From Sphingobium sp. (GTDB taxonomy: Bacteria > Pseudomonadota > Alphaproteobacteria > Sphingomonadales > Sphingomonadaceae), in the NCBI GenBank assembly GCA_030148625.1, contig JASBTC010000147.1, positions 1 to 10,252 of the forward strand: a stretch of 10,252 nt of DNA, in the 5' to 3' direction. How positions within the stretch are numbered: position 1 is the stretch's first letter; the number at the start of each line of letters is the position of its first letter. Below, piece by piece: positions 6,232 through 10,252 of this stretch. The notes below the pieces were generated by a model. The model saw only the letters and a program-made list of their open reading frames with translations. It made no database searches and had not been told where the DNA came from. Made by a program: the position numbers and the translations under genes.

Positions 6232-6957
6232 TCACGCCATCATATCCCCCAACTCGATCTCCCCGACCGCGAGAGCGGCGACGATGAGTTGCGTCCTGCG
6301 CGCGACACCGAAGCGGATGCGGGCGGCGTCCAGATATTTTCCGACCGTCTCTTCACTCAGCCCCAGGATCGTCGCCGTTTCCCAGTCGGTCTTGCCCTGT
6401 GCCACCAGCGATACGCATTGCCGCTGCCGCGGGGTCAGGCGCGCCGGGGAGCGGTCTAAATCCAGCAGCCGGCGCGCAGCCTTGAATGCGGCATGGGCGA
6501 GACATTCGGCCGCGAGCAGCGAATAGCCGGGAAGACGCTCGCCCGGCGGCATCACGAACGAGCAGCTCGCCTTGCGCACGCCCGGCGCATGGAGCGGTAT
6601 CGTGAACCCTTCGCCGAGGCCCGTGCCCCTTGCCTCGGCGAGCATCGCGACCTGGCGCGGTTCGAGCGCGATGAACCGTGGAATTTCGTCCCAGCCGAAC
6701 CCACCCACGCGCCGGCATGCGACCTGCTGGACCGGGTCGACGCGATGCATGGCGCGGCTGGCGAATGCGGCGACCCAGCGGTCGGGATAGTTGTGGACGA
6801 AGAGGAAATGCCCAGGCGGGCGGGCAAGGTCGACATGCTCGACCAGAGCGTGGTGCGCGAAGCCGAGATCGCGGACGGCGGCAGCGAACAGCCCGGTCAA
6901 ATCGGCCATGTCGCACAGCATATGCGCATGATCGACGAATTCGCAGACGCGCGCCAT
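6232..6957 (-). CDS. LuxR-family quorum-sensing regulator 1 (autoinducer-binding plus HTH)
   Basis: This 241-residue protein is read from ATG 6957, chosen because its N-terminus aligns with the neighbouring LuxR; no good ribosome-binding site is seen, and ATG 6993 (254 residues) is an alternative. The autoinducer-binding domain (about 15-165) has the LuxR/TraR invariants Trp61, Asp74-Pro75 and Trp89, and the Gly-rich GLGEGFTIPLH. The position of TraR Tyr61 is Phe65 here. The DNA-binding domain (about 174-232) runs LTPRQRQCVSLVAQGKT then LGLSEETVGKYLDAARIRF; Gln replaces the usual Glu in RERE, a variant I recall from sphingomonad LuxR proteins. It should bind acyl-homoserine lactone and DNA. 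It is divergent from the second luxR and shares a 312-base control region with it. Confidence 0.9.
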   Translation of the reverse strand: MARVCEFVDHAHMLCDMADLTGLFAAAVRDLGFAHHALVEHVDLARPPGHFLFVHNYPDRWVAAFASRAMHRVDPVQQVACRRVGGFGWDEIPRFIALEPRQVAMLAEARGTGLGEGFTIPLHAPGVRKASCSFVMPPGERLPGYSLLAAECLAHAAFKAARRLLDLDRSPARLTPRQRQCVSLVAQGKTDWETATILGLSEETVGKYLDAARIRFGVARRTQLIVAALAVGEIELGDMMA

Positions 6958-7048
6958 CGCCCGCGAGCGCCCGCGAATCCGGTCACAGGTCATGGCGCGA
7001 CCATTTTCATCTCCGCGCGCAAACGCATGTCCCGCGCTCCAGCCAGAC

Positions 7049-7076
7049 ACTATATCCGATATAGTCAGAATATAGT
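7049..7076. promoter_or_regulatory. Phased AT-rich half-sites between divergent luxR genes (operator/promoter candidate)
   Basis: ACTATAT (7049-7055) and ATATAGT (7059-7065) form a perfect 7-bp inverted repeat around CCG. A second ATATAGT lies at 7070-7076, 11 bp after the first. Spacings of 10 and 11 bp place all three on one face of the helix. This is the only clearly AT-rich patch in the GC-rich intergenic region. It sits about 90 bases upstream of luxR1 and 190 upstream of luxR2. TTGCAA just beside it could serve as a -35 box for the minus strand. The sequences also resemble -10 elements, so promoter and operator readings overlap. Confidence 0.5.
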
Positions 7077-7241
7077 TGCAACAGAGGATGCCGGGATTTC
7101 TAGTATGAATCGTCGGAGAGATCCGATTCGGCAATCGCGTTCAAGATTCGCCGAGACCTTCGCTCGAACCCGTGTTTGAGGAGCGGCGTTCGGGAGAGTT
7201 GGTTGAAAGGCGGCGTGCTGGCGCGGCGGAATGAGAACGCC

Positions 7242-7254
7242 CGCAACAGTTGCG
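7242..7254. promoter_or_regulatory. Palindrome just upstream of luxR2
   Basis: CGCAAC and GTTGCG flank one A, giving a perfect 6-1-6 palindrome ending 15 bases before the luxR2 ATG. A related palindrome, GTTGCAAC, occurs at 7075-7082 next to the AT-rich half-sites; both share GCAACA. It could be an operator or could affect translation of luxR2, which has no clear ribosome-binding site. Confidence 0.35.
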
Positions 7255-7269
7255 CCGATGTGTTTGTGA

Positions 7270-8031
7270 ATGCCGGCTTTCGCAGCGGCGATTGAATTCG
7301 CCCGGCGCGTCCCGCAATTGCGTACGCGTCAGGCGCTTGTTGATGCACTCGAGGAAACCTGTACGCGAATGGGCATGCGCTATTTCGCGCTTTCGCATCA
7401 TGTCGATTTCGCCAGCGAACCAAGAGGCCTGCGCCTCCACAATTACCCCGACGGCTGGGAGCAATGGTATGACGCCAACCGGCTCGGCATCAGTGATCCG
7501 ATCCATCGCGCCAGCCATCACATAGCGCAGGGCTTTTACTGGCGCGACATTCCCGACCTCATTCCGCTGCTTCCCAGCGACAACCGGCTACTCGAGCGCG
7601 GCCGACGCATAGGGCTGGGCGAAGGCGTGACCGTCCCCGTCCACGTGCCGGGCGAAGCCAGGGGTTCATGCACCTTTGTGGCGGCCGTCGGCGCCACGCC
7701 CCCCGAGATGATCCTGCCCTGCGCGCAGAGCGTCGGACTGTTCGCCTTCGAGGGCGCGCGCCGGTTGCTGCGAGGCAAGTCGAAGCCACCCGTGCGGCTC
7801 AGCGAGCGACAGCGGGACTGCATCGCGCTCGCAGGATGCGGCAAGAACAACGCGCAAATCGCGCGCATGCTCGGGATCGGCGAGCAGACGGTGATCGAGC
7901 ATTTCCGGGCGGCGCGTGCCCGGCTGGACGTCGGAACGCGCACCGAGCTGGTCGTTCGCGCACTTGCCGAAGGCCTGTTGTGCATGGACGATATGGCGAT
8001 CGCCTTGCCGCGGAGGGTCGCTCGGCGCTGA
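7270..8031 (+). CDS. LuxR-family quorum-sensing regulator 2 (autoinducer-binding plus HTH)
   Basis: This 253-residue protein starts at ATG 7270, with an in-frame TGA at 7267-7269 immediately before it, so no longer start exists. The autoinducer-binding domain (about 20-170) keeps all key residues: Trp63, Tyr67, Asp76-Pro77, Trp91 and GLGEGVTVPVH (115-125). The HTH domain is at about 175-235: LSERQRDCIALAGCGKNN, then LGIGEQTVIEHFRAARARL. It resembles LuxR1 throughout (YPD.W, DP, GLGEG, similar C-terminal tails) but the recognition helices differ, so the two may read different DNA sites. The orientation and distance to luxI (96 bases) make it the likely cognate receptor. Whether it activates or represses cannot be told from sequence. 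No terminator separates it from luxI. Confidence 0.93.
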   Translation: MPAFAAAIEFARRVPQLRTRQALVDALEETCTRMGMRYFALSHHVDFASEPRGLRLHNYPDGWEQWYDANRLGISDPIHRASHHIAQGFYWRDIPDLIPLLPSDNRLLERGRRIGLGEGVTVPVHVPGEARGSCTFVAAVGATPPEMILPCAQSVGLFAFEGARRLLRGKSKPPVRLSERQRDCIALAGCGKNNAQIARMLGIGEQTVIEHFRAARARLDVGTRTELVVRALAEGLLCMDDMAIALPRRVARR

Positions 8032-8050
8032 ACAAAAAAGCGCTCAACCC

Positions 8051-8066
8051 TCCCTAGACCTAGGGA
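8051..8066. promoter_or_regulatory. Candidate lux box upstream of luxI
   Basis: TCCCTAG and CTAGGGA flank AC, a perfect 7-2-7 palindrome of 16 bp. It ends 61 bases before the luxI ATG in a 96-base gap, the usual place for a LuxR-type operator that overlaps or precedes the -35 region. CT and AG at matched positions fit the dyad character of known lux boxes. No other copy was seen in the window. The binding protein is inferred. Confidence 0.6.
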
Positions 8067-8127
8067 TACCGGCACCGCTTCCGACCTGCTGCAACTCGCG
8101 AAGTCCAAAAACAAACGGGGCGTCGCC

Positions 8128-8739
8128 ATGCTGCATCTGATCGATCACACCAGTCAGGCCGAAGGCGCCGTGCTGCGTGCCATGTTCGAGGCGCGCAAGC
8201 GCGTCTTTGTCGACCTGCTGCGCTGGGACGTCCCGGTGCTGGGCGGCAGCTGGGAGCTCGACCAGTTCGACACCGAGGATGCGCGCTATATGATCCTGTC
8301 CGACCGGCACGGTGGTCACATGGCGTCCGCCCGGCTGCTCCGCACTGACCGGCCGCATATCCTGGACACGCTGTTTCCCAAGCTCTGCGAGGGGCCGGCC
8401 CCTTGCGACACCGCCACACTCGAGATCACGCGCTTCTGCATCGATCGTGGCCTCAAGGCGACGGAGCGGCGCCGGGTGCGCAATCAGCTGGTCACGGCCC
8501 TCGCCGAACATGCGCTCGCGCACGGCATCGCACGCTACACCGCCGTCGCCGATCTGCGCTGGGCCGAGCAGGTGCTGCGCTTCGGCTGGCGATGCATGCC
8601 GCTGGGGCCGCCGCGCCCCCATGACGGCGGCACGCTGATGGCGCTGGTCATCGAGGTCGACGCCGACACGCCGGCGCGGCTGGCGGAGGCCGGCATCTAT
8701 TGTGCCCCCGATACGGGCGAGCGCCAACTCAGCGCCTGA
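8128..8739 (+). CDS. LuxI-family acyl-homoserine-lactone synthase
   Basis: This 203-residue protein starts at ATG 8128, with a GGGGCG stretch just upstream. All invariant LuxI residues are present at the normal spacing: Arg23, Phe27 and Trp33 (ARKRVFVDLLRW), Asp45 and Asp48 (ELDQFD), Arg69 (ASARLL), Phe83, and Glu99 with Arg102 (LEITRF). The family joins S-adenosylmethionine to an acyl chain from acyl-ACP to make an N-acyl-homoserine lactone; acyl length cannot be read from the sequence. The enzyme is cytoplasmic. It follows luxR2 and a palindromic lux-box candidate, so autoinduction is likely. The phytanoyl-CoA dioxygenase-like gene starts 14 bases after its stop, which suggests co-transcription. 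Confidence 0.95.
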   Translation: MLHLIDHTSQAEGAVLRAMFEARKRVFVDLLRWDVPVLGGSWELDQFDTEDARYMILSDRHGGHMASARLLRTDRPHILDTLFPKLCEGPAPCDTATLEITRFCIDRGLKATERRRVRNQLVTALAEHALAHGIARYTAVADLRWAEQVLRFGWRCMPLGPPRPHDGGTLMALVIEVDADTPARLAEAGIYCAPDTGERQLSA

Positions 8740-8753
8740 GCAAGGAAAGCGAA

Positions 8754-9656
8754 ATGCCGCATATATCATTATCGACCAGCCTCCCGGCCGAAGACTGGAC
8801 CGCAATGCTCGATCGACAGGGTTACTGCATCATTCCCGGCTTGTTGCCGCAATCGGAGATCCGGGTGCTCGACGCCGTGCTCGAACCGCATTTCGCGGCG
8901 GTGGCCTTTTGCCGCGGCGGCTTCTACGGCGAAGGCACCAAGCGCTTCGGGCGCTTGCTCGGCCGAGCGCCGCAAAGTGCCCGGCTCGTCCAGCACCCGC
9001 TTGTCCTGCGGATCGTCGAGAAAATGCTCGGGCGCTGGTGCGACCATGTCCAGCTCAACCTCATCCAGGCGATCGAGATCCATCCAGGCGAAGTGGCGCA
9101 AGTGCCCCACCGGGACCAGGATATGTGGCATGCCGAGAAAGGCCGGATGGAATATGTCGTCAACGTCATGTGGCCGCTGACCCCGTTCCGGGCGGACAAT
9201 GGCGCCACCCGAATCTGGCCGGGCTCGCATGGCGGCAAGGCGCTCGGCGACCAGATCCTCGGCGAGCCGATCATGGCGGAAGCCGAGCCCGGCGACGCGA
9301 TCCTGTTCCTGGGCTCAACGCTCCATTCGGGCGGCGCGAACACAAGCGACCGCCCACGGCGCGGCATCGTCACGGGCTATTCGCTCGGCTGGCTCAAGGC
9401 CTATGAGAATCCCTATCTGGCCTATCCGCCCGACATAGCGCGCCATTTCGCGCCGGACCTGGCCAGCCTTGTCGGCTATCGCCAGCACCGGCCAAATCTC
9501 GGCAATTTCGAGGGACAATGTCCGTCGATCCTGCTCGGCGACACCATCCCCGACACGCTTGCCGCGACGGATGCGCTGCTGCCGGAGCAGGTAGCGATGA
9601 TCGAGGCCTATCGCGCCGAGCAGATGGCCCTGCCCCCTTCGCCACCGCCGGCATGA
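8754..9656 (+). CDS. Phytanoyl-CoA dioxygenase (PhyH) family Fe(II)/2-oxoglutarate oxygenase
   Basis: This 300-residue protein starts at ATG 8754, with AAGGA about 7 bases upstream; an in-frame start at 8700 inside luxI is rejected. The PhyH fold is shown by the N-terminal DRQGYCIIPGLLP (20-32), the iron ligands His119 and Asp121 (VPHRDQDMW), the DNGATRIWPGSH block (148-159), the distal ligand His191 (STLHSGG) and an Arg (about 202-203) positioned to hold 2-oxoglutarate. Such enzymes hydroxylate varied small molecules or lipids, so the substrate is open. It is tied to the quorum-sensing genes by its 14-base gap to luxI. I recall reports of phyH-like genes next to luxI in Sphingomonadaceae but could not verify them here. 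It might modify the signal, or make a product under quorum control. Confidence 0.92.
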   Translation: MPHISLSTSLPAEDWTAMLDRQGYCIIPGLLPQSEIRVLDAVLEPHFAAVAFCRGGFYGEGTKRFGRLLGRAPQSARLVQHPLVLRIVEKMLGRWCDHVQLNLIQAIEIHPGEVAQVPHRDQDMWHAEKGRMEYVVNVMWPLTPFRADNGATRIWPGSHGGKALGDQILGEPIMAEAEPGDAILFLGSTLHSGGANTSDRPRRGIVTGYSLGWLKAYENPYLAYPPDIARHFAPDLASLVGYRQHRPNLGNFEGQCPSILLGDTIPDTLAATDALLPEQVAMIEAYRAEQMALPPSPPPA

Positions 9657-10252
9657 GCCCGGGCGTCACGATGGAGCGCGTCTATGACGCGCTCAAACAC
9701 CGGATCGTCCATGCCGAGCTCGCGCCCGGCGCCCGGCTCGACCCGGCCCGACTGGCGGAGGATCTCAATGCGAGCGCAACGCCGGTGCGCGACGCACTTC
9801 ATCGCCTGCTTGGCGAAAGGCTGGTCGATGCCCGGCCGCAGGACGGTTTCCATGTGCCGATATTTTCCGAAGCGGCGTTGCGCGACCTTCATGCCTGGTC
9901 GCTCGACCTGCTGCTCGCGGCACTGAAGCCCGCGATAGCGGTATTGCGTCCAGGCGCCGAACGCATCGCCGGATCATCGACGGTTACCGATCTGGCCGAC
10001 AGGGTCGCGGTGCTGTTCGAAGCGATCGCGACCGGATCGGGCAATTACGAGCACCGGGCGGCCATGGCCAATCTCAATGCACGGCTTCACCCGTTCCGAG
10101 TGATCGAAGGACGCGTCATACCAGACGGCGAATCGGAACTTCAAACGCTGGAGAAAAGCTGGCGCGCCGGAGACATGACGAGCCTGCGGCGACAGCTCGC
10201 CGTATATCATCGCCTGCGGGTAAAGCTGGTGCCGCAGATTGCCGGCCTCATG
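9653..10252 (+). CDS. GntR-family transcriptional regulator, C-terminus cut off by the right edge
   Basis: An open frame of 200 codons runs from ATG 9653 to the window end. The start overlaps the phyH stop as ATGA, so translation is probably coupled; a second ATG at 9671 is possible. Residues 10-72 are a clear GntR winged helix: VYDALKHRIVHAELAPGARL, then LAEDLNASATPVRDAL and DGFHVPIFSE. The rest (about 75-200) is helical and may be a degenerate FCD-type effector domain, but the usual metal-binding pattern is not obvious. GntR regulators generally repress nearby metabolic operons and respond to a small ligand. The overlap with phyH suggests that its ligand may be the substrate or product of that oxygenase, or that it tunes the quorum-sensing operon. 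This link is an inference. Confidence 0.88.
   Translation, partial: MSPGVTMERVYDALKHRIVHAELAPGARLDPARLAEDLNASATPVRDALHRLLGERLVDARPQDGFHVPIFSEAALRDLHAWSLDLLLAALKPAIAVLRPGAERIAGSSTVTDLADRVAVLFEAIATGSGNYEHRAAMANLNARLHPFRVIEGRVIPDGESELQTLEKSWRAGDMTSLRRQLAVYHRLRVKLVPQIAGLM

Noticed and set aside
6958..7134. N-terminal extension of LuxR1 to an earlier start
   Set aside because: It reads through the AT-rich half-site region and the extra residues have no counterpart in LuxR2, whose start is fixed by an in-frame stop.
1..10252. CRISPR array, tRNA, rRNA or insertion-sequence transposase
   Set aside because: No regularly spaced repeats, no recognisable tRNA arms or rRNA segments, and no transposase motifs were found on either strand by eye.

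Overview
The window looks like accessory DNA from a high-GC alphaproteobacterium, most probably a sphingomonad (Sphingomonas/Sphingobium/Novosphingobium group). This is judged from protein resemblance, strongly GC-rich third codon positions, and two modules that recur on sphingomonad plasmids and integrative elements: ParB/DUF2958/ArdC and a DUF6499/DUF2285 protein. No search was run, so the genus is an inference.

Region 1 (1-2654, minus strand) is a plasmid/ICE maintenance block. An ArdC-type zincin (1692-2654) overlaps a DUF2958 protein (1276-1695) by four bases. A ParB-family protein (1165 down to the left edge, cut off) follows. A 500-base GC-rich stretch without a convincing gene (2655-3155) lies upstream of ardC.

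Region 2 (3156-4268, plus strand) is one gene with visibly lower GC than its surroundings. It encodes a 370-residue protein with a C-terminal TIR-like domain of the 'predicted nucleotide-binding' class (the class that includes CBASS and Pycsar TIR effectors), behind an unrecognised N-terminal domain. It looks like defence cargo set into the mobile-element backbone.

Region 3 (4346-5915, minus strand) resumes the element. It holds a truncated, frameshifted endonuclease/exonuclease/phosphatase remnant, a 69-residue four-cysteine protein, a 350-base non-coding stretch packed with GC-rich hairpins and direct repeats, and a DUF6499/DUF2285 protein. A possible 73-residue ORF (5940-6161) fills part of the next gap.

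Region 4 (6232-10252) is a quorum-sensing locus. Two related LuxR-type regulators are divergently transcribed (6232-6957 minus, 7270-8031 plus). They are followed by a LuxI-type acyl-homoserine-lactone synthase (8128-8739), a phytanoyl-CoA dioxygenase-family oxygenase (8754-9656) and a GntR-family regulator (9653 to the right edge, cut off). The last three are packed as one probable operon. A perfect 16-bp palindrome 61 bases ahead of luxI is a good lux-box candidate. A set of AT-rich half-sites spaced 10-11 bp sits between the divergent luxR genes. Together these suggest a signal-synthesis operon under LuxR control, with two regulators that may respond differently to one signal and an oxygenase of unknown substrate made alongside it.
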